NCBI GenBank assembly: GCA_910575405.1
Contig: CAJTER010000012.1
Coordinates: 1-64,000 of the forward strand
Source of the DNA: Clostridia bacterium
Lineage (GTDB): Bacteria > Bacillota > Clostridia > Peptostreptococcales > Anaerovoracaceae
DNA: 64,000 nt
Direction of reading: 5' to 3'
The notes beneath the pieces are model-generated. The model saw nothing but the letters and a program-made list of their open reading frames with translations, was not told the DNA's origin and made no database searches. Positions 45,391-57,039 of the stretch are shown here, piece by piece (the stretch's first letter is position 1; each line of letters begins with the position of its first letter). Both the position numbers and the translations under genes were made by a program.

Positions 45391-45750
45391 GATAACAAGC
45401 TGCACTATGCAATTCATCAACATACGGCTGCAGAAGTGATTGTAGAGTGTACAGACCATAGAAAAGAGCATATGGGATTGACATCCTGGAAAAATGCCCC
45501 AACGGGTAAAATAGTGAAAGCAGATGTAAGTATAGCAAAGAATTATCTAACAAGTGAAGAATTGCAGGATTTGAATCAGTTTGTTACTATGTAGCTTGAC
45601 TATGCAGAAAGACAGGCGAGGCGGCAGGTCCCCATGACAATGGAAGATTGGGCGAAAAGACTGGACGTATTTCTTGAATTCAATGAGGAAGAAATATTAA
45701 GCAATAAAGGAAAGGTATCTGCTGAATCATCAAGTTTTTCCAACATTTGA
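45391..45750 (+). pseudogene. RhuM-family protein remnant with an internal stop codon
   Basis: The plus frame from 45391 reads DNKLHYAIHQHTAAEVIVEC, MGLTSWKNAPTGKIVKADVS, IAKNYLTSEELQDLNQFVTM, a TAG at 45592-45594, then LDYAERQARRQVPMTMEDWA, KRLDVFLEFNEEEILSNKGK and VSAESSSFSNI. This follows the C-terminal half of RhuM/virulence-type proteins, in which the codon at the stop is normally Tyr (VTMYLDYAE). The N-terminal half is missing; it begins within six bases of the end of the hsdR remnant. So two defence-island genes, facing opposite ways, were truncated at one junction. RhuM genes are often found inside type I restriction loci. The assignment rests on pattern memory, not on a search. Confidence 0.7.
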
Positions 45751-45870
45751 ACGACTGCCTGTGGTGCCATATTGATACCATCCTTTCTCTATGTTTGCGA
45801 TATAACTTTTTATTCATTTTACTACGGGATTGGCAGCAAAACAACGAAAAATATCAGACCCGGTGCCAGT

Positions 45871-47586
45871 CTAACAGCAGGGGGGAAGGATTTCCAAAAT
45901 AACAGCCGCCCCCTCTGCCAGCGTAAATTCCAGCTCTTGCGGCGTCAAAAAGCGGGATGCCCCTTCCGCCTGCCGCCGGATCCGCTCTGCCAAAAGGGGC
46001 GAAACAGTCTCCGGCTGTCCCAGCTTTTGCAAAACAGAATAGCAGCTGTCCTCGGCTGAAACTTCCCGGCAGAAAAACAGGCAGCCCGCCGGCAGCTTTT
46101 CCGGCGAAATCGCAAGCTTCAAGTCCTGTGCCCCCGGATTGTAAAGCAGGATATAGCGAGCCTGTCCGCTTTTCACCAGAGCGTAATTTTCGCAAACCGC
46201 GATTTCAGGCTCTCCCAGTGAGGCAAAGAAGCGGAAAGCCGTATAGAGGGGCGCTTCCAGGCCCTGGGGGGAAAAGAGGGCGCTGGTGCCCCCGGTGAGG
46301 AAAATGGGCCGATTTCTGTCTGAGAGCAGGCAGGAAAAGGCCTCCGCCAGGGTGTGGCATTTGGGAAGATCTTCCTTTGAGGGAACCTGAGCATGTAAAA
46401 CCGGCACAGGGGGAAAATCCGGAGCGTTTTGCAGACTGCGTTCCAGATCCCGGTTTCTCCTGACGATAGGATCATCGAGAAAAAAGAGAGAAGGGTGGAT
46501 AGCCGCCAGCTTTTTGCCAAGGGCTGCTGCCGCCAGGGCGCTTTCCGCGGAGTCGATGGTAATCCTAGGGTGAAAGGCAGGGTAAAAGGCTTTAAAAGGC
46601 GCGGCTTCAAAATCCGGATCAAGGGAAAGGATGCGGGGGGCAGCTTCCTCCTTGACAACATGAAGATAGGGGGAGAGGAGTTCAAGGGCTTCCTCCCGTG
46701 TAAAGTCGTTTCGAAAGATCCGGTCGCAGGGCGTGTAGGCCTTCCGGTACTGGGAAGGTGTCTTTCCGTGCCAAGCGGAAAAGCATTTATTAAAGTAATT
46801 AGGCGATGAAAAGCCGCATTCCTGGCTGATTTGCATCAGGGTCATATTGCTGAAGACCAGCAGTTTTTCCGCGAATTCCAGCCGTATGCCGTTGACGAAA
46901 TTCTGAAAATTAAAGCCCAGGTTTTCCTTGATCAGATGGGAGAGATAATAGGTGCTCAGGTGCTCCATGCGGGCAATGTCATCAAGAGTGATTTTTTTCC
47001 GGTAATTGAGCATAATAAAGCGGGTGATGCGGCAGAGGCGCTGCAGATCTTCCGGGCTCAAATCCTCCTGGCTGGTCTTGTACTGAAAATCTTCCATAAA
47101 AAACCCCTGAAAATGCTCCACCAGAATGGATACAAGGCCGTTTACATCCTCCATCAGCAGAGCTTCCTGCGCTTCCTCCCGCATATAGTCAAAGGCCGTC
47201 TTGGCGATGTGCTGCTTTAAAAGCTTCAGCTTGCTGCCCAGGAGTTGCCGGTTTCCCGAAGGCCCTTCCATGCATTCCTCGCACACGAAAAACATATAGC
47301 GGATATTGGGGTAGAGATGCTCAAAGCGCCCTGTATCCACGTGGATGGAGAGGATGAGGATATCCTCCGAGGAATCGTGTATCTGATGTAGATCTTCTAC
47401 ATCAGCGATAATCAGATCCCCGGGGCTCAGCTCGTAATCCGTATGATAAATCTGGTAATGGGCAGTACCCCGCAGCACCAGCAGGATTTCGATTTCCCTG
47501 TGGCAGTGCTTGTTTTCCTCGCCAATATTGAGAAAGGTCAGTTCAAAGGGCAGGCTGCCCCGGTAGGAAACAGGTTCAAAGAGCAT
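45871..47586 (-). CDS. AraC-family regulator with cupin sensor and a C-terminal extension
   Basis: About 571 residues. An N-terminal cupin-like sensor (about 1-140; HCHREIEILLVLRGTAHYQI and YELSPGDLIIADVEDLHQIH) precedes the AraC double helix-turn-helix (about 195-295; KKITLDDIARMEHLSTYYLS and MTLMQISQECGFSSPNYFNK). After that come about 270 residues that resemble the last part of the glycoside-hydrolase-39-like extension found in some AraC regulators (LYTAFRFFASLGEPEIAVCE, ARYILLYNPGAQDLK); the catalytic barrel seems mostly lost. Sugar-type ligands are thus possible but unproven. ATG 47586 is preferred (GAGG seven bases upstream); TTG 47619 would add 11 residues. It is divergent from the saccharopine-dehydrogenase-like gene with direct-repeat sites between them. 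Confidence 0.8.
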   Translation of the reverse strand: MLFEPVSYRGSLPFELTFLNIGEENKHCHREIEILLVLRGTAHYQIYHTDYELSPGDLIIADVEDLHQIHDSSEDILILSIHVDTGRFEHLYPNIRYMFFVCEECMEGPSGNRQLLGSKLKLLKQHIAKTAFDYMREEAQEALLMEDVNGLVSILVEHFQGFFMEDFQYKTSQEDLSPEDLQRLCRITRFIMLNYRKKITLDDIARMEHLSTYYLSHLIKENLGFNFQNFVNGIRLEFAEKLLVFSNMTLMQISQECGFSSPNYFNKCFSAWHGKTPSQYRKAYTPCDRIFRNDFTREEALELLSPYLHVVKEEAAPRILSLDPDFEAAPFKAFYPAFHPRITIDSAESALAAAALGKKLAAIHPSLFFLDDPIVRRNRDLERSLQNAPDFPPVPVLHAQVPSKEDLPKCHTLAEAFSCLLSDRNRPIFLTGGTSALFSPQGLEAPLYTAFRFFASLGEPEIAVCENYALVKSGQARYILLYNPGAQDLKLAISPEKLPAGCLFFCREVSAEDSCYSVLQKLGQPETVSPLLAERIRRQAEGASRFLTPQELEFTLAEGAAVILEILPPCC

Positions 47587-47724
47587 AAACGGCCTCACTT
47601 TCAAATCAGACGTCCGCAATCTTAGACGTTTGTTCGCATTCGCTTTTTACAGTTTTCATGGACATTATACCGCCATTCGGCTCAGAAATCCAGAAAAAGC
47701 CGCTTGCAGGCAGCCGGCATGATG

Positions 47725-47757
47725 CAGATCTTGCGAAAAAAATCACAGATCTTGCGA
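47725..47757 (+). repeat. Two 12-bp direct repeats with 21-bp period, probable AraC operator
   Basis: CAGATCTTGCGA occurs at 47725-47736 and again at 47746-47757. A 21-base period is two DNA turns, the spacing used by AraC-type dimers. The pair lies 140 bases upstream of the AraC gene start and about 105 bases before the extended -10 box of the divergent gene. It may control either or both. Confidence 0.65.
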
Positions 47758-47859
47758 TCCGGCAGCTTCATGCAGAATAATCAGAAAATACAGACGGAAT
47801 TTTCAGCACAGAACAAACAAAAAGAAAGCAACAAGTAAATTTCCCAAGGGCCCTTCCTC

Positions 47860-47868
47860 TGCTATAAT
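47860..47868 (+). promoter_or_regulatory. Extended -10 promoter of the saccharopine-dehydrogenase-like gene
   Basis: TGCTATAAT, with a poor -35 box, 60 bases before the start codon. Such promoters often need an activator, which would suit the nearby direct repeats. Confidence 0.55.
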
Positions 47869-47928
47869 AAAACCATCAAAACCGTTAAAAAATGAAATTG
47901 AGATACATAGAAAGGAAAGGTAACAAAC

Positions 47929-49155
47929 ATGGCATTAAAGAAGATTTTAGTATTAGGCGTTGGAGCACAGGGTTCTGCGGCAGCTCAGAGATTAGACGAG
48001 GATCCGGGCGTAGGGGAGATCATCTGCGCGGATTACGATAAAAAGGCAGTAGACAATCTGGTCAAGATCCTGAAAAAAGCAAAGGGAACCCAGGTGGATG
48101 CCCACAGCAAGGACAGTATCGTGGAAGCGGCACAGGGCGTGGATCTCATCCTCAACGCGCTTCCTCTGGAATGCACCAAAAACGTTTTGGACGCGGCTTT
48201 GGAAGTAAAGGCAAATTATCAGGACTACGCGGCAACTACATCCCTTCACGAGGACTGGGTAGAGAGTATCCGCATTCAGTACAACGAATATGGCCCCAAA
48301 TTCAAGGAAATCGGCAGAACCGCCATCGTAGGAACCGGCTCCGCTCCAGGACTCATCTGCGCGGCTACGAGAGACGCAATGCGCTACCTGGACACCTGCG
48401 ATACCATTTATAATATCGTATGGGAAGGCGTGGAAGCCAAGAGATTCCAGCCATTCTGGTGGTCCCCGGTAACAGCCCTTCATGACATGAGCGAAGAAGC
48501 CTACGCTTTCATCGACGGAAAACTGGTTCGCACACCTGCTTTCGAGCTCCCTATCAAGAGACAGTACGATTACATGGATGAGGAAATTACCTTTGTAGAG
48601 CACTGCCACGATGAACCGATCCACTACAGCTTTAACGCGGAAAAATTTTTTAAGGGAGCAAAGAACGCTTACTTCAAATACGCAGGCGCAGGAGTGGACT
48701 TCGCAAAACCCCTGTACAGAGCAGGACTTCTTTCCCACAAAAAAGAAGTCATCAACGGCAAGGAAATCTCCCCATTTGATGTAGTACTGGCTCACGTTCC
48801 GCCAGCTCCAAAATTCAAAGATGAGATCAAAGAGATCATCGATGAAGGCCTTGTTTCCGACTCCGGCTGCATGGTAATCGAAGCTTACGGCAAGAAGGAC
48901 GGAAAAGACGTTCTGGTAGAAACTCACGTCAGCGCTCCGGGCCTTGTAGAATCTTATGAAAAATCCGGCATCACAGCGGAAATGTACCTGACCGGCCAGG
49001 GCGGATACCTCTTTACAAAGCTCTTTGTAAACGACAAGTTCGACCAGACGGGCCTGATTTCTTCCGATATGCTGACCTTTGAACAGGTGGACTGCTACTT
49101 TAAATACGCGAAAGAGCTGAACATCACCTTGGATACGAAGGTAAAGGAACTGTAA
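47929..49155 (+). CDS. Saccharopine dehydrogenase-like NAD(P)-dependent enzyme
   Basis: A 408-residue oxidoreductase of the saccharopine dehydrogenase/carboxynorspermidine synthase fold. The Rossmann start is ILVLGVGAQGSAAAQRL (about 6-22), followed by DLILNALPLECTKNVLDAAL and the active-site side GTGSAPGLICAATRDAM. The catalytic middle domain (FQPFWWSPVTALHDMSEEAY, HPxH-like) has no diagnostic residue I can name, so lysine metabolism, polyamine synthesis or another reductive amination are open. AGGAAAGG precedes the ATG. It is transcribed alone, ended by a terminator, and divergent from the AraC regulator, which probably controls it. Confidence 0.85.
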   Translation: MALKKILVLGVGAQGSAAAQRLDEDPGVGEIICADYDKKAVDNLVKILKKAKGTQVDAHSKDSIVEAAQGVDLILNALPLECTKNVLDAALEVKANYQDYAATTSLHEDWVESIRIQYNEYGPKFKEIGRTAIVGTGSAPGLICAATRDAMRYLDTCDTIYNIVWEGVEAKRFQPFWWSPVTALHDMSEEAYAFIDGKLVRTPAFELPIKRQYDYMDEEITFVEHCHDEPIHYSFNAEKFFKGAKNAYFKYAGAGVDFAKPLYRAGLLSHKKEVINGKEISPFDVVLAHVPPAPKFKDEIKEIIDEGLVSDSGCMVIEAYGKKDGKDVLVETHVSAPGLVESYEKSGITAEMYLTGQGGYLFTKLFVNDKFDQTGLISSDMLTFEQVDCYFKYAKELNITLDTKVKEL

Positions 49156-49231
49156 AAAACAGCAGCAAAAGGGGAACAAAAGAAGAAGGATTGGCATATC
49201 CTGTAGAAATGCTTCTTAAAACATAAAAGAT

Positions 49232-49292
49232 AAAAAGGCCGCTGCTTTGGTGGATTTGCTCTGACGGATCCATGGGGGCAGCGGTCTTTTTT
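49232..49292 (+). terminator. Terminator after the saccharopine-dehydrogenase-like gene
   Basis: AAAAAGGCCGCTGC (49232-49245) pairs with GCAGCGGTCTTTTTT (49278-49292) with one wobble; the inner TGGAT/ATCCA can extend it. A T run follows. Confidence 0.8.
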
Positions 49293-49339
49293 GCTATATA
49301 TAGAATCAGATTTGCGATTTTCGTACATAAATGACAGTT

Positions 49340-49495
49340 ATGATACCATCAGAACAAGCAGAGGAGGCGGACACATGGTCTTTAAGAGAAAAATACAATC
49401 TTAACATGCAGGATAAATATATTCTGCATACCAGGGATCTGCGAAAAGAGGATGGAGTCACCCATCTGCCCTTATACATGGCAGGCATTTGGTAG
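49340..49495 (+). CDS. Possible small open frame of unknown nature
   Basis: An ATG frame of 51 codons lies in the 487-base gap between the previous gene and the CNNM gene. It reads MIPSEQAEEADTWSLREKYN then LNMQDKYILHTRDLRKEDGV and THLPLYMAGIW. The composition looks protein-like, but there is no ribosome binding site before the ATG and I recognise no family. It may be the C-terminal end of a decayed gene. The rest of the gap holds a terminator (before) and AT-rich sequence (after). Confidence 0.25.
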   Translation: MIPSEQAEEADTWSLREKYNLNMQDKYILHTRDLRKEDGVTHLPLYMAGIW

Positions 49496-49642
49496 CGGCA
49501 ATCAGCGCCCGGCTCGCACATACGCTTCTATAAAATTTTCCTATTATCCCTTTTCTTTTCCTCACAAATAGGATATACTAATAAACTAAGTATATTGTAA
49601 ATATCAATCAATTTCATAAATCTGGGAGGGAAACACTTCAAA

Positions 49643-50926
49643 ATGGAAACTCACATAATTGTGGACATCGCTGCAATCGTCATACTGGTTGCACTGTCCG
49701 CATACTTTTCGGCAACAGAAACCGCATTTACCTCGCTGAACCGCATACGGGTCAAGAACATGGCCGGGGAAGGCAACAAACGAGCGGAGCTGGTTCTACA
49801 GCTGGAAGAGAATTATGATAAGCTGTTAACGACAATTCTGATAGGAAACAACATTGTCAATATTACCATGACGGCCATTGCCACACTTTTATTCGTAGAG
49901 CTGTTCGGAGCCTACGGGCCTACGCTGTCAACAGTTGTAATTACGGTTGTGGTTCTGATTTTCGGAGAAATTTCACCAAAGAGCATTGCCAAGGAATCAG
50001 CCGAGAGCTTTTCCATGATGTCCGCACCAATTATACGAATTCTGATGGTGCTCCTTACTCCAATCAACTTTCTTTTTACAAAATGGAAGCAGCTGATGGC
50101 GCGCGTCTTCAAACTGGGAAACGACAGAACCATCACAGAGGACGAGCTTCTGACCATGGTAGAGGAGGCGGAAACCATCGGCGGCATTGATAATGAACAG
50201 AGCGAGCTGATTCAGAATGCTATTGAGTTCAACGATCTGACTGCCTGGGATGTGCTGACGCCCCGGGTGGAAATGGAGGCCATTGACGCTGCGGAGCCGA
50301 AGGAGGAGGTTGCGAAGCTTTTCAAGGATACGGGTTTTTCGCGCCTTCCTGTTTATGAAGATGATATTGATAAAATTATGGGAGTTTTAAATCAAAAAGA
50401 CTTTCATAATTATATAGCGGGAACAAACAAAAATATTTCGGATTATGTAGCACCAGTGGTTTTTGTCGCCGGTGCAATTAAAGTTTCCGCCCTTTTGAAG
50501 AAAATGCAGCAGATGAAGACTCACATGGCCATTGTCATCGACGAGTACGGCGGCACAGAAGGTCTTGTGACCATGGAAGATATTATTGAAGAGTTGGTAG
50601 GAGAAATTTACGATGAGCACGATGCTGTCATATCGCAGGAAATTATCCCTCTGCAGAACGGCAGTTATCGTATTAAGTGCAATGCCAGCGTTGCCAAGGT
50701 CTTTGACTTCTTTGATCTTGAAGAGGAAATGGACGTTCAGACGGTAAATGGCTGGGTCGTCGTTCAGCTGGACAAGCTGCCGGTAAAAAACGATACATTC
50801 CAGCAGCAGATCGACGACAAATTGCTGAAAGTTAGAGTAACAAAAGCAGATGAGCGCAAAGCGATGGAAATCAATCTCGTAGTGGAGGAAATAATGCCTG
50901 AAGAGGAAAAGAAGGGGGAATTATAG
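49643..50926 (+). CDS. CNNM/CorC-type membrane protein (HlyC-like, CBS domains)
   Basis: A 427-residue protein with a CNNM (DUF21) membrane domain of three to four helices (about 1-190; [20 protein letters not shown] is the signature), a CBS pair (about 210-325; [19 protein letters not shown] and [20 protein letters not shown]) and a CorC_HlyC domain (about 340-420). Relatives export or sense Mg2+ or Co2+; the old name hemolysin is misleading. GGGAGGG precedes the ATG. Its stop lies one base before the secA start codon, so the two genes share an operon. A TATACT-like -10 box lies near 49573. Confidence 0.9.
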   Translation: METHIIVDIAAIVILVALSAYFSATETAFTSLNRIRVKNMAGEGNKRAELVLQLEENYDKLLTTILIGNNIVNITMTAIATLLFVELFGAYGPTLSTVVITVVVLIFGEISPKSIAKESAESFSMMSAPIIRILMVLLTPINFLFTKWKQLMARVFKLGNDRTITEDELLTMVEEAETIGGIDNEQSELIQNAIEFNDLTAWDVLTPRVEMEAIDAAEPKEEVAKLFKDTGFSRLPVYEDDIDKIMGVLNQKDFHNYIAGTNKNISDYVAPVVFVAGAIKVSALLKKMQQMKTHMAIVIDEYGGTEGLVTMEDIIEELVGEIYDEHDAVISQEIIPLQNGSYRIKCNASVAKVFDFFDLEEEMDVQTVNGWVVVQLDKLPVKNDTFQQQIDDKLLKVRVTKADERKAMEINLVVEEIMPEEEKKGEL

Positions 50927-50927
50927 T

Positions 50928-53690
<2,763 letters not shown>

Positions 53691-53715
53691 TGTACTGCTG
53701 TGAGAGGAAACGGCG

Positions 53716-54525
53716 ATGACAGAAACAACGATAAAAGGAACAAACGGCTATGAGATACCCTGTGTTTATACACTGACAGGGGCAGAGAAAAAAGCGGTTT
53801 TAGTGATACACGGCTTTGGCAGCAGCAAGGAAAGCCCTACTGCCCAGATGCTGACAGAGCACTTTCCAAAGCAGGGAATCGGTACACTGGCTCTGGATCT
53901 TCCCGCCCACGGAGAAAGTCCGGTGGGCGGAGAGTGCCTGACTCTAGCCAACTGTCTGGCGGATATGAAAGCGGCGGAGCAGGAGATAAAACGGCTGGCA
54001 CCGGAAGCGGAGCTCTTGTATTTTGGATCCAGCTTTGGCGCTTACCTGACCCTCCTTCATCTGGCCTCGGGCAAAGCGGGCGGAAAAAAAGCCTTCCTCC
54101 GCAGCTCAGCGGTGGAAATGCCGAAGATACTGAGGGAGCGGGCTTTTGAACATCGGGGGCTTCTTGAAAAACAGGGCTACCTGATGGCAGATGAAGACTA
54201 CGTGCGGCCCCTAAAGCTGATGGGGGAATTTTTTGATGAACTGGAAGCAAACGATGTCTTTGAAACGTACAAGGCAGGCTGCGCGGAAGGCACAGAGCTT
54301 TATATGGTACACGGCAGCCTGGATGAAACGGCTTCCTTTGAAGCGGCCAAAGCTTTTGCGGGCCTTGCAGGAGCCAGGTTTACAGCTTTAGAGGGCGGCG
54401 ACCACAGGCTTTCCCTTGCCGGAATGCCGGAAAGGGTGACGGAGCTTGCGGCGGGATTTTTTCTGGAACATCTTCCTGAAGCGCTACCCATACGGGGGGT
54501 TGCACAACATATCGGAAAGTGGTAA
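53716..54525 (+). CDS. Alpha/beta hydrolase
   Basis: A 269-residue serine hydrolase. The nucleophile elbow is GSSFGAYL (Ser at about residue 104); an oxyanion HGFGSSKESP lies near residues 33-42. The acid is probably Asp in VHGSLDETAS and the catalytic His is in GGDHRLSLAG. No signal peptide is seen, so it acts in the cytoplasm; esterase or lipase-like activity is likely but the substrate is unknown. AGGAAACGGCG precedes the ATG. It follows secA by 25 bases, probably co-transcribed, without a clear functional link. Confidence 0.85.
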   Translation: MTETTIKGTNGYEIPCVYTLTGAEKKAVLVIHGFGSSKESPTAQMLTEHFPKQGIGTLALDLPAHGESPVGGECLTLANCLADMKAAEQEIKRLAPEAELLYFGSSFGAYLTLLHLASGKAGGKKAFLRSSAVEMPKILRERAFEHRGLLEKQGYLMADEDYVRPLKLMGEFFDELEANDVFETYKAGCAEGTELYMVHGSLDETASFEAAKAFAGLAGARFTALEGGDHRLSLAGMPERVTELAAGFFLEHLPEALPIRGVAQHIGKW

Positions 54526-54579
54526 TATAAAGAACGAATCAAAGCGTTTTTTTGGAACGGACGATCGAATGGAGGTAGA

Positions 54580-55131
54580 ATGAGGCAGGGACAATTAAAT
54601 ATGACGGGTGCGAATCTATTGAAAGCATTGCTCGAACTTTTTCGGTCTGACTATGATGTGAAGGAAGCCTGCAGCATCAATGGGGATGTTTATGACGCGT
54701 ACGCCAGCTTTCGTGCGGCTAGTGCGAAGTATGTCCTTGTTCAAAGCGCAGAGCTCTGGCGGACCAACTGTTTTGAGCATGTTTTTTTTCGCCTGACGGA
54801 TCGGCTCAAGGTCCGCGACATCGAGCGCTTCCGACAGCAAATAGAGGACTATATAGAGCCAAAGCTTGTGCGGAGCGGCAGAACGTATCCGCCAAAGGAT
54901 CACATGTATACGTATATGACCGCGATATTTATCTGTGAAAACGGGGTGTCAGGAGAAGCGGAAAAAGCGGTAAAACGCTTTCGATATATAAAAAATTACC
55001 TGCTTACCATCCGGGGGTACAGCGAGGCGAAAATTCTGGTATTTGATCTGAAAACCGGGAAAATCTTCGGAAACCCGGCGGCAAAGCAGCAGGTAAAAAG
55101 CTATAAAAAGAATTGGGGGAATCAAAAATGA
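54580..55131 (+). CDS. Unknown protein translationally coupled to cstA
   Basis: A 183-residue soluble, basic protein. No family was recognised. It contains RSDYDVKEACSINGDVYDAY and ASFRAASAKYVLVQSAEL near the start, and a repetitive alpha/beta pattern with a C-terminal RYIKNYLLTIRGYSEAKILV followed by FDLKTGKIFGN. No membrane segment is present. GGAGG lies six bases before the ATG. The stop codon TGA overlaps the cstA ATG (ATGA), which is the strongest evidence of linked function. A cytoplasmic partner or regulator of CstA is the simplest reading. Confidence 0.75.
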   Translation: MRQGQLNMTGANLLKALLELFRSDYDVKEACSINGDVYDAYASFRAASAKYVLVQSAELWRTNCFEHVFFRLTDRLKVRDIERFRQQIEDYIEPKLVRSGRTYPPKDHMYTYMTAIFICENGVSGEAEKAVKRFRYIKNYLLTIRGYSEAKILVFDLKTGKIFGNPAAKQQVKSYKKNWGNQK

Positions 55132-56864
55132 ACGGTATAGCTGTATTAGTTATTTCAATTGGAATTCTGATTGCCGCCTATCTTACATACGGCAGATGGC
55201 TGGCAAAGCAGTGGGGAATCGACCCCTCCAGAAAAACGCCGGCCCACGCCCAGAGGGACGGTCTCGATTATGTGCCGGCAAAAGCGCCGGTTCTCATGGG
55301 GCATCATTTTTCGTCCATTGCAGGAGCAGGGCCTATTACAGGCCCCATACAGGCGGCGGTTTTCGGTTGGGTTCCAGTGCTGCTGTGGATTTTAATCGGG
55401 GGGATCTTTATCGGCTCTATGCACGATTTTGGGGCTCTCTTTGCTTCCATTCGTCACAAGGGTCAGTCCATCGGGGAGATCATTGCCAGCACCATGGGCG
55501 GAAAGGCAAAAAAACTGTTTATCATTTTTGCCTACCTGACCTTGATTTTAGTAGTAGCGGCATTCGGCTCCATCGTAGCCAATACCTTTATGGCAACGTA
55601 TACGAAAAGCGGCGCTGTGGATTTGCAGGCCAGCTCCGCTAATGCCACCACTGCCATGATTTCCATCCTTTTTATTATCGTGGCAATTGCATTCGGCTTT
55701 CTGGTATATCGCCGGGGCGCCGGCCTTGCGGTATCCACCATTATCGGCGTTCTCGCAATTATTGTCTGCATGGTTATCGGCATGAACTGGCATCCCATTT
55801 ACCTCAGCAATACGACCTGGATGGTCATCGTAGGTATCTATATTCTGGTTGCCTCTGTAACGCCGGTTTGGATTTTACTGCAGCCCAGGGACTATCTCAG
55901 CTCCTTCCTGCTTTACTTCATGTTGATTGTTTCCGTGGTGGGAATTATCGGCTGCAGCTTTTCCGGAGGGGCTCATATGGACATTCCCGCCTTTACAGGC
56001 TTTCAGGATACATTGGCTCCGGCCGGTGCTTCCCTGGGATATCTGTTTCCGGCTTTATTCATAACCATCGCCTGCGGCGCGATTTCCGGCTTCCACTCTC
56101 TGGTAGGATCCGGGACTACGGCAAAGCAGCTGGATAATGAGAAGAATGCCCGGCCTATCGCCTACGGCGGTATGCTCATCGAATGCGGCCTTGCAGTTGT
56201 TGCTCTATGCGCGGTCGGCTACATCTGGAACAGCTATTCCTCCGGGGAAACGGCAACGCCTACGGTCGTTTTCGCGGTGGGACTTTCCAAAATGCTGGGA
56301 GCAATTCCCGGTCTCGCGGCAGTGGAGGGGACGGCCTATACGCTGCTGGTGCTGACTGTATCCGTATTCTGCCTCACATCCCTGGATACGGCAACGCGCC
56401 TTGCCCGCTATATGTTCCAGGAATTCTGGCTGGAGCCGGGGCAGACCTACAAAGACGCTGTGGGGTACAAAAAAATTCTCACAAATCCATTTGTCGCTAC
56501 CTTGATTACCGTTGTCCTCGGAATCAGTCTGGGCCTTGCAGGGTATTCCAATATCTGGCCTCTCTTCGGCGCGGCCAACCAGCTGCTGGCGGCAATCGGC
56601 CTTTTAGCGGTGGCTACCTGGCTGGGGAAAGTGGGAAAAAACAACAAGATGTTTTATATCCCCATGGCTTTCATGCTCATCGTTACCATTACGGCGCTGC
56701 TCCTTATCCTGAAAACAAACATCGGCGGCCTTGCGGCAGGCACGGATGTCACCTGGTGCTGCGTTCGGGCGATCCTTGCAGCTCTGCTGGTTATTCTGGC
56801 TATCATTCTGGCGGTAGACGGAATCAGGACCATCGCGGGGCAGAAAAGGGCGGCTGCAAGATAA
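55128..56864 (+). CDS. cstA: Carbon starvation protein CstA-type pyruvate/peptide transporter
   Basis: A 578-residue membrane transporter with about 14-16 helices, the short form of the family. The signature GHHFSSIAGAGPITGPIQAA is at about residues 55-75, followed by GSMHDFGALFASIRHKGQSI and GFHSLVGSGTTAKQLDNE. CstA/BtsT proteins take up pyruvate in enterics; peptide uptake has been proposed. The ATG at 55128 overlaps the preceding stop; GGGGGAATC serves as ribosome binding site. The frame also opens at 55113, without conservation. A terminator follows. Regulation by the upstream partner protein or by carbon supply is plausible. Confidence 0.92.
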   Translation: MNGIAVLVISIGILIAAYLTYGRWLAKQWGIDPSRKTPAHAQRDGLDYVPAKAPVLMGHHFSSIAGAGPITGPIQAAVFGWVPVLLWILIGGIFIGSMHDFGALFASIRHKGQSIGEIIASTMGGKAKKLFIIFAYLTLILVVAAFGSIVANTFMATYTKSGAVDLQASSANATTAMISILFIIVAIAFGFLVYRRGAGLAVSTIIGVLAIIVCMVIGMNWHPIYLSNTTWMVIVGIYILVASVTPVWILLQPRDYLSSFLLYFMLIVSVVGIIGCSFSGGAHMDIPAFTGFQDTLAPAGASLGYLFPALFITIACGAISGFHSLVGSGTTAKQLDNEKNARPIAYGGMLIECGLAVVALCAVGYIWNSYSSGETATPTVVFAVGLSKMLGAIPGLAAVEGTAYTLLVLTVSVFCLTSLDTATRLARYMFQEFWLEPGQTYKDAVGYKKILTNPFVATLITVVLGISLGLAGYSNIWPLFGAANQLLAAIGLLAVATWLGKVGKNNKMFYIPMAFMLIVTITALLLILKTNIGGLAAGTDVTWCCVRAILAALLVILAIILAVDGIRTIAGQKRAAAR

Positions 56865-56903
56865 GGGTTGCCTCCTTTAGGAAACACGCCTAATCAAAAT
56901 CTG

Positions 56904-56949
56904 CAAAAAAGCTGTCTGAAAAACGATTTCTCAGGCAGCTTTTTATTTT
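56904..56949 (+). terminator. Terminator after cstA
   Basis: AAAAAAGCTGTCTGA (56905-56919) pairs with TCAGGCAGCTTTTT (56931-56944), one wobble, then ATTTTT. Confidence 0.8.
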
Positions 56950-56953
56950 TCCA

Positions 56954-56982
56954 TTGGAAAAATCCCCCCAATACGGTATACT
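56954..56982 (+). promoter_or_regulatory. Promoter of prfB with a GC-rich hairpin in its leader
   Basis: TTGGAA (56954-56959) and TATACT (56977-56982) are 17 bases apart. At 56991-57007 GCCCCC-AAACC-GGGGGC forms a short very strong hairpin near the 5' end of the message, which could protect the mRNA. Confidence 0.65.
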
Positions 56983-57039
56983 AATATAGCGCCCCCAAAC
57001 CGGGGGCAAAAGAACGCAAACGAGAAAGAAGGTTAGAGC

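Noticed and set aside
45242-45553. Separate small gene on the minus strand reading LLYLHLLSLFYPLG
   Set aside because: Its middle is simply the other-frame part of the decayed hsdR, and its N-terminal part is antisense to the RhuM remnant.
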